19,732 bases of DNA from Candidatus Heimdallarchaeota archaeon (GTDB lineage Archaea; Asgardarchaeota; Heimdallarchaeia; Heimdallarchaeales; Kariarchaeaceae). The notes under the pieces are model-generated. The model worked only from the letters and a program-made list of their open reading frames with translations. It was not told the origin of the DNA and made no database searches. Positions within the stretch are counted from its first letter, which is position 1. Each line of letters begins with the position of its first letter. Below are positions 8,312 to 13,944 of the stretch, in pieces. Location of the stretch: the NCBI GenBank assembly GCA_022574115.1, contig JACZSS010000002.1:1-19732 (forward strand). The letters are read 5' to 3'. The translations under genes were made by a program, and so were the position numbers.

Positions 8312-8914
8312 TTAATACCCACTAAGGTTGATAAACACAACTTCCGGATTTGAGATATCCTCTGATACTTGGTCTATCTTCCCCACATATTCAAGGGTAG
8401 ACATTATTAAGGCTGCTGCGTTCTCAGGTCCCGTTGGTGTCGTGTTGGTAAATGTGTTGATAATTGGCTTAACTTCACCTGCCGCAGCAACACCCATACC
8501 GTCACCTGGTAAGTGATCATGTGCTGTCGTATCCACTGCAATTAGTGCAACCGTTGCCCTTGCTCCCCTTTTCAACATTCTAACAAGCGTGCCATCTATC
8601 AGTCCTACAGACGGATCCCAAGCAACTCCGCTGACAGGATCGGGTATAAGAACGGGTTCTATTAAGATCCCACACCAACCTTGGCCTTTTAATGCTACTT
8701 GAGCATCTGCGGTCACTGGTGCAGCTATAGTCACATCACGGTGCGTTACAGGAGTTCCTGCAGTTACTTGACCATCATAAGATAAAAGATCACCAGGTTT
8801 AGAGTTATTATCCCCTGCTGATAACCTAACTATCTCAAAATCATATGCAGTGAGCTGATCACCCTTGATAATCGGGTTAATGATGCCCTTACTGCTATAT
8901 AGCGTCTGTGCCAT
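8312..8914 (-). CDS. Putative head decoration / capsid cement protein
   Basis: This 200-residue, Gly/Ala/Thr-rich beta protein directly precedes the major capsid gene, the usual place of small head-stabilising proteins. The segment GDLLSYDGQVTAGTPVTHRD, then GQGWCGILIEPV and DGTLVRMLKRGARATVAL, resembles the beta-tulip pattern of decoration proteins that sit at capsid three-fold sites. It has one Cys and no catalytic motif. It is the first gene after a 165-base gap that holds a TATA-like box about 35 bases upstream, so this gene and the capsid protein can be transcribed strongly on their own. Role is from context and composition. Confidence 0.55.
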   Translation of the reverse strand: MAQTLYSSKGIINPIIKGDQLTAYDFEIVRLSAGDNNSKPGDLLSYDGQVTAGTPVTHRDVTIAAPVTADAQVALKGQGWCGILIEPVLIPDPVSGVAWDPSVGLIDGTLVRMLKRGARATVALIAVDTTAHDHLPGDGMGVAAAGEVKPIINTFTNTTPTGPENAAALIMSTLEYVGKIDQVSEDISNPEVVFINLSGY

Positions 8915-8926
8915 GTATTAATTCAA

Positions 8927-9046
8927 TCAGTGAATAGATGAACAACATTTAAATCCATTGCCTCTGATGTGGCGAGTGATGATCTCACCAGTCCGGTATA
9001 AGCGGGTAACCAGCCCACCGAAGAAGAAACCTATAGACCATATCAT
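8927..9046 (-). CDS. Possible 39-residue membrane micro-protein in the gap before the decoration gene
   Basis: In the 165-base gap between scaffold and decoration genes one short frame begins MIWSIGFFFGGLV, a plausible transmembrane or membrane-attached start, then becomes basic (RLYRTGE, RHIRGNG) and ends CCSSIH. There is no ribosome binding site. The promoter-like TATTTAAAT-type element lies inside it, and it does not overlap its neighbours as real genes here do. I regard it as doubtful; the gap is more likely regulatory. Confidence 0.15.
   Translation of the reverse strand: MIWSIGFFFGGLVTRLYRTGEIITRHIRGNGFKCCSSIH
8947..8954 (-). promoter_or_regulatory. TATA-like box for the decoration/capsid genes
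   Basis: The palindromic ATTTAAAT is centred about 36 bases before the ATG at 8914. This fits an archaeal TATA box with a start site near 8924 and a leader of about ten bases. It lies in the only sizeable gap (8915-9079) of the structural operon. A separate strong promoter for the most abundant virion proteins would make sense. No mapped transcript supports it. Confidence 0.45.
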
Positions 9047-9079
9047 CAGTTAAGGCGGGTAAGTGTTGCAACCATGCAT

Positions 9080-9535
9080 TTATCTGCTCGGTCCGTATTG
9101 TTTCGGTACCACATATGTTTTTGGTGTCTTATCGTCCTTATCCTTGGTCTGCTTAGCATCGTATTCTGAAAATTCGCTCTTAAATGCTTGAGCCGTGGAT
9201 ATAGCCGTATCTAAAATACCAAGATCTTTGGTGTCTTTATGTGTCTCGGCCAATGCGGGATGCAATGCCTCAAGCGTCTTTAGTTTCTCACTTCGAGCCT
9301 TCTCGAACTTTTGAAGTTCTCTCTCAGTTGCCTGTTTGGTGACTATTTCGGTAAGCTCTTTATTGCTTGTAGCCATAGCAGCATTCTGTTTCACCAGCTC
9401 TTGCATTGCTGCCCTTAGTTCTGCATCTTGGATGTTATCAACCAGACTGATTTTAAAGCCTGGTTTGGTGTCTGTGGTTTTTCCGGTATATTCGGTTGTT
9501 GGTGGTGTTGTTCCACCCTTGTCTTTTTCACTCAT
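9080..9535 (-). CDS. Putative capsid scaffolding protein
   Basis: This 151-residue hydrophilic protein has a disordered Thr/Lys-rich N-terminus (1-25), a long coiled coil (about 35-105, with AELRAAMQELVKQNAAMA and KELTEIVTKQATERELQKFEKA) and a basic Lys-rich C-terminus (KTPKTYVVPKQYGPSR). This is the usual layout of scaffolding proteins, whose coiled coil dimerises and whose basic tail touches the capsid protein. Its place between portal and capsid genes agrees. There is no protease motif in it or nearby, so scaffold removal may be by exit rather than cleavage. Its ATG overlaps the preceding stop as ATGA. Confidence 0.65.
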   Translation of the reverse strand: MSEKDKGGTTPPTTEYTGKTTDTKPGFKISLVDNIQDAELRAAMQELVKQNAAMATSNKELTEIVTKQATERELQKFEKARSEKLKTLEALHPALAETHKDTKDLGILDTAISTAQAFKSEFSEYDAKQTKDKDDKTPKTYVVPKQYGPSR

Positions 9536-9690
9536 GTTGTATTGTCGTCTCCGGCATCATTATGTATTGGTGTCCATATTGGCTCCCAAGGACGGCCACA
9601 AGTAGGGCAGCCAGTATTCCCCTGCTCGTGCTCTCTGAGTAGGTAAGCTAATCGCATCTTCTCAACTGTCTTAAGCTGTTCTTTATTCAT
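9532..9690 (-). CDS. CxxC zinc-binding mini-protein between portal and scaffold
   Basis: The 52-residue product has a helical N-terminal half (MNKEQLKTVEKMRLAYLLRE) and a GCPTCGRPW knuckle (Cys28, Cys31) with two His residues (21 and 45). A single CxxC could complete a zinc site with those His or by dimerising. I chose the ATG at 9690, which overlaps the portal stop by eight bases; an upstream start inside the portal's acidic tail would encode Met/Lys-rich antisense-like sequence and is unlikely. Its place in the head cluster is unusual; it might be an assembly factor or a gene passenger. Confidence 0.6.
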   Translation of the reverse strand: MNKEQLKTVEKMRLAYLLREHEQGNTGCPTCGRPWEPIWTPIHNDAGDDNTT

Positions 9691-10957
9691 CGTCTTGGTC
9701 CCCTTCCTCATCATCGACATTTTCATCGACATTTTCATCGTTAGTGCTAAAATCAATCATCTCATCGACTCCCTCTTTAAGATCGGATTCCTCAATTCCC
9801 TCAATACCAGATTGTTCAAATGCCTTGATCGTGGTAACTCCCGCGGTCTTGAAGGAGTTCACGTTAGCCAGTCTTGAGGCTAATAGTGCGACTTCGGCCT
9901 CAGCAGACATAACCCGTCTAACTTTATACAGTAAATCAAATTCAGTACTGATCTCGTTGCCGTCCTCATCCTTATCTGTAAACCACTTGTAATGCTTGTT
10001 AAGTTGGTTAACAAACCACTTGAGGTATATCACATACGAGTCTTGCAGATCACGCAAGAAATCAAAATAAGACTCTTCGTTAACCTCAGCACCAGTCAAC
10101 TGACCCGGCACTATTCCTTCTAATGTGGATTTCGGAATACCTGTTAAGATGCTTAGTAACGTGAGATACACGCCTAAGATCATATTGAAATCAACTGCCG
10201 TATCAACGGTCTTGATATCAAAATCAACAGGTTGACCTGCAAGGGTTTTGGGTCTAATGATGGTATCAGCAGCACTTCCGAACTCGGTCATGCTTTTTGC
10301 TAATGTTGTGAGGATGCCTGTGCCTTCTGTATCGGTCAATGCTGCCTCATCAACTGCAAGATCCTTGATGCCTGCACCCACGCGCGCAACAAAATAAGCT
10401 GAATGAGAGGTTAGCATATAGATAGCAAACATGATGTCCCAGGGTGCCATAAGTGAAGAAAGTCCTTCACCTACCGCCTCAGCACGATCAGTGATCAATT
10501 CAAACCACTCATCATTATTTTCCTCTAATTCAATCTTTGGTTGACCAGCATATGAAGCAATTCTCACATTGAAGATTCCTTTTGTTGGCTGGCCACGATT
10601 ATCATAATACAACCTATATTGACCCGTTGCACCTGCAATATTGATCAGGTTGCCATCCTTGACATTGAACACGTGTAGGGCCTTGCCGTTTCTACGCTGA
10701 AAAAAGATGGTCTGTAGTGCCTCAGACCAGTGGTTATCCTTCACTGCTTGAAAGTCATCATTCCAAGGGGTCGGATCTTCAGTACCAGGCATGACACAAT
10801 CAAAGCCTTTTCGCATGGCATCATTGACCACACCCCTGCATAAGAAACTAGCAACAGGATCACGATAGAAACTGAATTGGATGTTCTGCTTACCAAACCA
10901 CTGACCGAATCTAAATAGACCCTCTCGTACTTCCTGAGTCTCTACCTTCATGCTCAT
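9683..10957 (-). CDS. Portal protein
   Basis: The 424-residue protein forms the dodecameric DNA-entry ring. It is recognised by the stem/clip region LSILTGIPKSTLEGIVPGQLTGAEVNE (about 266-292), matching the 'TGiP...L.G..pg....g.....e' signature of portals, followed by the long helix YFDFLRDLQDSYVIYLKWF. It lies directly after terL with an ATGA overlap, the standard order. The last 25 residues are nearly all Asp/Glu/Asn (a DENV repeat), an acidic tail that may be disordered. A 12-bp DNA tandem repeat underlies that tail. Length is typical for compact portals. Confidence 0.8.
   Translation of the reverse strand: MSMKVETQEVREGLFRFGQWFGKQNIQFSFYRDPVASFLCRGVVNDAMRKGFDCVMPGTEDPTPWNDDFQAVKDNHWSEALQTIFFQRRNGKALHVFNVKDGNLINIAGATGQYRLYYDNRGQPTKGIFNVRIASYAGQPKIELEENNDEWFELITDRAEAVGEGLSSLMAPWDIMFAIYMLTSHSAYFVARVGAGIKDLAVDEAALTDTEGTGILTTLAKSMTEFGSAADTIIRPKTLAGQPVDFDIKTVDTAVDFNMILGVYLTLLSILTGIPKSTLEGIVPGQLTGAEVNEESYFDFLRDLQDSYVIYLKWFVNQLNKHYKWFTDKDEDGNEISTEFDLLYKVRRVMSAEAEVALLASRLANVNSFKTAGVTTIKAFEQSGIEGIEESDLKEGVDEMIDFSTNDENVDENVDDEEGDQDDE
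9711..9740. repeat. 12-bp tandem repeat in the portal acidic tail
   Basis: Two and a half copies of TCATCGACATTT lie head to tail (9711-9722, 9723-9734, then TCATCG). On the coding strand they give the repeated acidic peptide NVDENVDD. Slippage here would change tail length by four residues per unit without breaking frame. Confidence 0.8.
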
Positions 10958-12606
10958 CTATTACTATACGCTCCTACTCTCAACTTATATGGTACATTAA
11001 TTAAGAAGTGTTTAAATCTTAGGTAACCCATAGCTAGAGCATCCAACGCATTATATCGAGTTTTGATTATTTGTTCGGAATCCTCCTGGCTATAACTCAG
11101 GTATTCTCCGTTAATCTCTGCCTTAAATGGGCAGTCTTTATGGATTCGGATCTCTCGTTTCCTAAATGAGAACTTCATTGCTTCAATGCGTTGTCTTTTG
11201 GGATCAAACTGCTCAATCAGTGTTAAACCACGTAGTTTCATCAATGAGTGATCAGGTGCATATCGTGTGGTGATCTGTCTAAAGTTATCCTCTATAATTG
11301 TTTGTGCTGGTCGATGTCTGGCATGGAAATCAACAATCATATCAGCTTTGGCATCAAGGCCTAATCTGCCAATATATGCATCAATGATATCAAAATGACC
11401 TTGTGTGATGTTGACCATCATAATTGCGGTCTTGGAGGCGTAGTTTGTCAGACCAAAAGCAGGATCAACCAACATGTAATTTAGGCCTGTTTCAGTTAAA
11501 TCATCAAATTCAATGAAATCATCACCATCAAAGAACCGACCCTTAGATGGTAGGGGGTTGTTGTTTAATTCGGCCTCATAGTCCTCATAATGGAATAGAT
11601 ACATATAGAGTAATGATTCAAGTGGCCACTCTGGGCACTTATACACCTTATACACGCCTATATCCTGCGGCCAATCAGTAACCTTCTCAAGAATATGATC
11701 AACCGTGCATTCGCTGATGGTTGGATACCTACCTGATACTAATTCCATTGCCAGCCATTTGGTTATAGGGAAGTGGTGTATTGATCCGGCAAATTGGTAG
11801 AAATCAAATGGGTCCTTACGTGTGCCTGTAATGGTTATCTTAGTTCCCTGCTTACGCATAAACTTAACGATCCGGCCTAACCATCTTTCAAGTCGTCTGT
11901 TTGCCTCATCACTCACTGCCATATCTTGAACTATATCCTCTATGTGGATCCAACCGCCAGGATGAGAACCAACAGATGCACCCGTATTACCAATTACTTT
12001 GAAGTTAGGGAATCGCATCCCCTTTCGTAATTCCTTCACACAGAGGATGATACCTTTTGACTCAGTCCACCTAACCAGTACATCACCATAGTCTGCACGG
12101 ATCTCATCAGATAGCAACACATCCACCACGTTTCGATATATTTCATCCTTCATACCCGGATTGGTGAAGCACAGTATTTCTGTTCTTTTCTCAAGGATCC
12201 ATCTGCAGAATAGTCCTACGCAAGAAAAGGTTTTACCACCTGACCTAAACAACTGATACATGCCTTTAATCGTATCCCAGATAAGGTTTTGAAGCTCAGG
12301 CAAATAATCTGTTTCCCAGAATCCACCTGCATATTTATTGACCCAATCCTCGTTGGATAGCTCACTAATGTAAAGCGTGGGTGGATTTGAGCCATATGTG
12401 TAATTATCCTCTAATGCTGTGTGTGCGATTTTGGGCTTGGTTTCCAAACTGGTTGCTTCAAGGTTACTGAGTTTGCGATTATACCAATTGAAGGCTGATG
12501 GATGATTGACATTGTAATACTTGGCAATGTGTCGCCAGCTAAGGTGTTTCTCTCTGAACTTGGTTATCTCATCAAAGTCATATGCTGCATTACTGATGCC
12601 TGCCAT
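10954..12606 (-). CDS. terL: Terminase large subunit with fused N-terminal helix-turn-helix
   Basis: The 550-residue DNA-packaging motor has an ATPase domain followed by a nuclease domain. A Walker-A-like R-S-G-G-K-T is at 121-126, a Walker-B-like WIHIED ends at 223-224, and a coupling motif TITGT is at 258-262. The RNase-H-like nuclease part has MLVDPAF (Asp381), TIIED (Glu439/Asp440) and NALDALAMGY (Asp522), a plausible metal-binding triad. Residues about 10-45 (ITKFREKHLSWRHIAKYYNV...AFNWYNRKL) look like a helix-turn-helix. Such domains are often supplied by the small terminase subunit, and no separate one is obvious. The ATG overlaps the preceding micro-ORF as TAATG, and the stop overlaps the portal start as ATGA. 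Confidence 0.88.
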   Translation of the reverse strand: MAGISNAAYDFDEITKFREKHLSWRHIAKYYNVNHPSAFNWYNRKLSNLEATSLETKPKIAHTALEDNYTYGSNPPTLYISELSNEDWVNKYAGGFWETDYLPELQNLIWDTIKGMYQLFRSGGKTFSCVGLFCRWILEKRTEILCFTNPGMKDEIYRNVVDVLLSDEIRADYGDVLVRWTESKGIILCVKELRKGMRFPNFKVIGNTGASVGSHPGGWIHIEDIVQDMAVSDEANRRLERWLGRIVKFMRKQGTKITITGTRKDPFDFYQFAGSIHHFPITKWLAMELVSGRYPTISECTVDHILEKVTDWPQDIGVYKVYKCPEWPLESLLYMYLFHYEDYEAELNNNPLPSKGRFFDGDDFIEFDDLTETGLNYMLVDPAFGLTNYASKTAIMMVNITQGHFDIIDAYIGRLGLDAKADMIVDFHARHRPAQTIIEDNFRQITTRYAPDHSLMKLRGLTLIEQFDPKRQRIEAMKFSFRKREIRIHKDCPFKAEINGEYLSYSQEDSEQIIKTRYNALDALAMGYLRFKHFLINVPYKLRVGAYSNR

Positions 12607-12632
12607 TATTGCGACCCGTTACTGCCCGACAT
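12606..12632 (-). CDS. Micro-ORF 3 (8 residues) coupled to terL
   Basis: The frame MSGSNGSQ starts in a TAATG overlap with micro-ORF 2 and ends in a TAATG overlap with the terL start. The peptide ending resembles that of micro-ORF 1 (GSGAGSQ). A peptide function is unlikely; it may carry ribosomes to terL by termination-reinitiation. Confidence 0.3.
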   Translation of the reverse strand: MSGSNGSQ

Positions 12633-12688
12633 TATCGTGACAGCCCCACTTTCATAGGATTTGCAAACAGTTTATCGTAATAGCTCAT
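12632..12688 (-). CDS. Micro-ORF 2 (18 residues) upstream of terL
   Basis: The frame MSYYDKLFANPMKVGLSR begins in a TAATG overlap and ends in another. Its first five residues resemble those of micro-ORF 1 (MSHYD), consistent with the duplication that underlies this stretch. It may be a degraded copy of a former small gene or a coupling leader. Confidence 0.35.
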   Translation of the reverse strand: MSYYDKLFANPMKVGLSR

Positions 12689-12765
12689 TATTGCGATCCC
12701 GCCCCAGACCCAAGAGTTAGATCATTCCGTTCTCGGGCGATTGCGGGTGTATCGTAATGGCTCAC
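12688..12765 (-). CDS. Micro-ORF 1 (25 residues) after the E2F-like gene
   Basis: The GTG start overlaps the stop of the preceding regulator as GTGA. The frame (MSHYDTPAIARERNDLTLGS, then GAGSQ) ends with TAATG at the next micro-ORF. All coupling signals used elsewhere in this genome are present. The function is unknown; it may be a remnant of a longer gene such as a small terminase subunit. Confidence 0.4.
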   Translation of the reverse strand: MSHYDTPAIARERNDLTLGSGAGSQ

Positions 12766-13109
12766 CGTACCAGTGGGTTGACGCTGAACCCAGGTGCAGT
12801 ACTTTCTATAATAAGTGACATAGCATCTAATGTTTTCACACTGGTAATGACTCCCTTGGATGACACCTGTAACATGTGAGATTCAAAACTAACAGTTGTT
12901 GATTTTGGTTCCTCAACTACTGGCTTTTGTTCGACCCATGCTACCATTCCCCTTGATGGTCTTGTCACAATACCCAATGCTTGTAGTGTGGGGATACAAT
13001 CATATAATCTACGCGTTGGTAATGATACCAATTTGCTCAAATCCGAAACTGAAATTGTTGAATTTTTCTGGATATGCTGCAACATTAATGCAACATCCGC
13101 TTTATTCAT
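12762..13109 (-). CDS. Winged-helix DNA-binding protein with an E2F-like RRxYD recognition helix
   Basis: The core (MNKADVALMLQHIQKNSTIS, then VSDLSKLVSLPTRRLYDCIPTLQALGIVTR...MVAWVEQ) matches a winged helix. The recognition helix R-R-L-Y-D, the hydrophobic ladder after it and the wing Trp line up closely with the E2F/DP fold, where RRxYD reads operator bases. I place the start at the ATG at 13109, where that fold begins (115 residues). The frame is open to an ATG at 13175 (137 residues), but those extra codons lie in a 22-bp palindrome that looks regulatory. The C-terminal 50 residues are a beta-rich tail. It is probably a regulator of the late genes, though its place just before terL also allows a small-terminase role. 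Confidence 0.7.
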   Translation of the reverse strand: MNKADVALMLQHIQKNSTISVSDLSKLVSLPTRRLYDCIPTLQALGIVTRPSRGMVAWVEQKPVVEEPKSTTVSFESHMLQVSSKGVITSVKTLDAMSLIIESTAPGFSVNPLVR

Positions 13110-13158
13110 AGATGATATGTGTGAGGGGATTTTATCAATGGTTTGGTTGACGAACGTA

Positions 13159-13180
13159 TATACATGTATATACATGTATA
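13159..13180. promoter_or_regulatory. 22-bp perfect palindrome (double TATACATGTA) operator/TATA element
   Basis: Two direct copies of TATACATGTA (13159-13168, 13169-13178) plus TA make a 22-bp perfect palindrome with a ten-base, one-helical-turn period. It overlaps the most distal possible start codon of the winged-helix gene and contains TATATA. It could serve both as a TATA box and as a cooperative binding site, most simply for that protein itself. Confidence 0.6.
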
Positions 13181-13241
13181 GTATCTACCTTGTATTCATG
13201 TTGTATTTGGTGTTACAACAATCGACGACCATCAGTAGATC

Positions 13242-13454
13242 TTAGGGTTCAGTCCACCAATTGATCAAACGAGGAATCCATTCAGCACTTATGAGAATAA
13301 CCAAAACACCGGTAAACCACCATATTATTACAATCTCTAGAGATGCGAGGCCTGTGTTGTAGAAGAATACATATAGGAAGAATGTACCTGAAAGTACAGC
13401 CAGCCAGGTGTATATTAGTTTATTAGATCCATTAGTCGTAGTAGTTGTGGTCAT
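13242..13454 (-). CDS. Small two-helix membrane protein (holin-like candidate)
   Basis: This 70-residue protein has a Thr-rich start (six Thr in a row), a first membrane helix at about 14-32 (YTWLAVLSGTFFLYVFFY), a short loop and a second at about 37-57 (LEIVIIWWFTGVLVILI), and a Trp-rich amphipathic end (IPRLINWWTEP). Size and topology fit small holins or other virus membrane proteins, but no family motif is visible and no endolysin gene is in the window. It is transcribed with the late block. An AT-rich stretch (13487-13496) upstream may be its promoter. Confidence 0.65.
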   Translation of the reverse strand: MTTTTTTNGSNKLIYTWLAVLSGTFFLYVFFYNTGLASLEIVIIWWFTGVLVILISAEWIPRLINWWTEP

Positions 13455-13486
13455 TACTTTCAGTAGCGCCTGATATGGGCTATAGC

Positions 13487-13496
13487 TTTTATTATT
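13487..13496. promoter_or_regulatory. AT-rich TATA-like box between divergent small genes
   Basis: TTTTATTATT is 19-28 bases before the plus-strand ATG at 13515 and 33-42 bases before the minus-strand ATG at 13454. It could serve either direction. The spacing to 13515 would give a nearly leaderless message. Confidence 0.3.
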
Positions 13497-13514
13497 GTGT
13501 GATATACAGGTGAT

Positions 13515-13679
13515 ATGGACGGGAAGAGAGATGAGCCAGATGATACGATTATTGAGAGACTTGACGCTGTAATTGCCGCGATAAAACGCTCAAATGCTTT
13601 GCTTGCAGATCTAGTTCTAGCTCTATTTTATCCAGACGATCCTGAAGAGTCTTCTTATTCTCGATGTGAAAGCGAATGA
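13515..13679 (+). CDS. Possible 54-residue helical protein antisense to the RHH gene
   Basis: The frame encodes an acidic, helical protein (TIIERLDAVIAAIKRSNALL, then ADLVLALFYPDDPEES). It resembles the 'IIERLD.ii..l' coiled-coil mini-proteins common in archaeal viruses. It begins with ATG after a GGTGAT and a TATA-like box about 25 bases upstream, both favouring a real gene. Against it, 131 bases overlap the coiled-coil end of the RHH gene on the other strand, and antisense of heptad codons often yields a helical shadow. I cannot decide between the two frames. Confidence 0.4.
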   Translation: MDGKRDEPDDTIIERLDAVIAAIKRSNALLADLVLALFYPDDPEESSYSRCESE

Positions 13680-13791
13680 TGGATTGAATTGCCTTGGATT
13701 TGTTGCCCTCAAATTCACTATTTGATTCCACATGGATATAATCTAATAGCTCTTGTGGGAGATTTATACTAAGAGTCGGAATAATTGTTAT
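13549..13791 (-). CDS. Ribbon-helix-helix regulator with a coiled-coil tail; no standard start codon for the full fold
   Basis: The translated frame reads TLSINLPQELLDYIHVES, then a helix EGNKSKAIQSIIRFHIENKK. This is a clear RHH fold: one strand and two helices, a DNA-binding dimer. A coiled coil of about 35 residues follows. The only usual start codon is a GTG at 13731, which would remove the strand and first helix. Upstream, the frame is open to a TGA at 13792-13794 and offers only ATA/ATT codons (13791, 13785, 13782). A leaderless transcript from the TATA-like element at 13805-13816 would begin near 13785, so an ATT start is possible. Otherwise the gene has lost its start. An inverted repeat over its promoter suggests autoregulation. 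Confidence 0.55.
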   Translation of the reverse strand: MTIIPTLSINLPQELLDYIHVESNSEFEGNKSKAIQSIIRFHIENKKTLQDRLDKIELELDLQAKHLSVLSRQLQRQVSQ

Positions 13792-13801
13792 TCAGTAGTA
13801 T

Positions 13802-13819
13802 TGGTTAATAATTTAACCA
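13802..13819. promoter_or_regulatory. Inverted repeat operator TGGTTAA-TAAT-TTAACCA
   Basis: Perfect 7-base arms are separated by four bases, 11 bases upstream of the open frame of the RHH protein. The element overlaps an AT-rich TATA-like core on the minus strand. RHH dimers bind short inverted repeats of this size, so autorepression is likely, and the divergent plus operon could be covered too. Confidence 0.5.
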
Positions 13820-13886
13820 CAAATAATCACCAATTACTAACAGGTTTATTGAAAATATTATTAGTTTCCAAGAGCTTCTCACAACA

Positions 13887-13897
13887 TTTTAATAATA
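13887..13897 (+). promoter_or_regulatory. TATA-like box of the plus-strand operon
   Basis: TTTTAATAATA is about 25 bases before a likely start site near 13918, giving a leader of roughly 27 bases ahead of the ATG at 13945. It is the only promoter-like element before the 5-kb gene train. The call is by pattern. Confidence 0.45.
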
Positions 13898-13921
13898 CCC
13901 CTAACAAATTAAAGCAATGCC

Positions 13922-13939
13922 AAACCTTGGAGGTTTTTT
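13922..13939 (+). promoter_or_regulatory. Hairpin over the ribosome binding site, followed by a T tract
   Basis: AAACCT (13922-13927) pairs with AGGTTT (13931-13936) around a TGG loop; T residues follow to 13939. The GGAGG ribosome binding site (13929-13933), 11 bases before the ATG at 13945, lies within the stem and loop. The element could hide the site or act as an attenuator at the head of the operon. Confidence 0.4.
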
Positions 13940-13944
13940 ATTGA

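Larger units (their letters stand above)
12604..12765 (-). repeat. Diverged 80-bp tandem duplication upstream of terL
   Basis: On the minus strand, unit A (12765-12688) begins GTGAGCCATTACGATA and ends GGATCGCAATA; unit B (12688-12606) begins ATGAGCTATTACGATA and ends GGGTCGCAATA. Both are followed by ATG. The unit starts agree at 14 of 16 bases and the ends are nearly identical; the middles have diverged. Each unit ends in a stop that overlaps the next start. A packaging (pac/cos-like) recognition site in this place is also possible. Confidence 0.65.

Noticed and set aside
9336..9646. Plus-strand frames opposite scaffold and CxxC mini-protein
   Set aside because: Cys/Val/Ser-rich antisense peptides without start signals.
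13753..13944. Plus-strand frame of 63 codons before the first operon gene
   Set aside because: It starts from a weak codon inside the RHH gene and runs through the inverted repeat, TATA-like box and ribosome-site hairpin, so the stretch is more likely regulatory.
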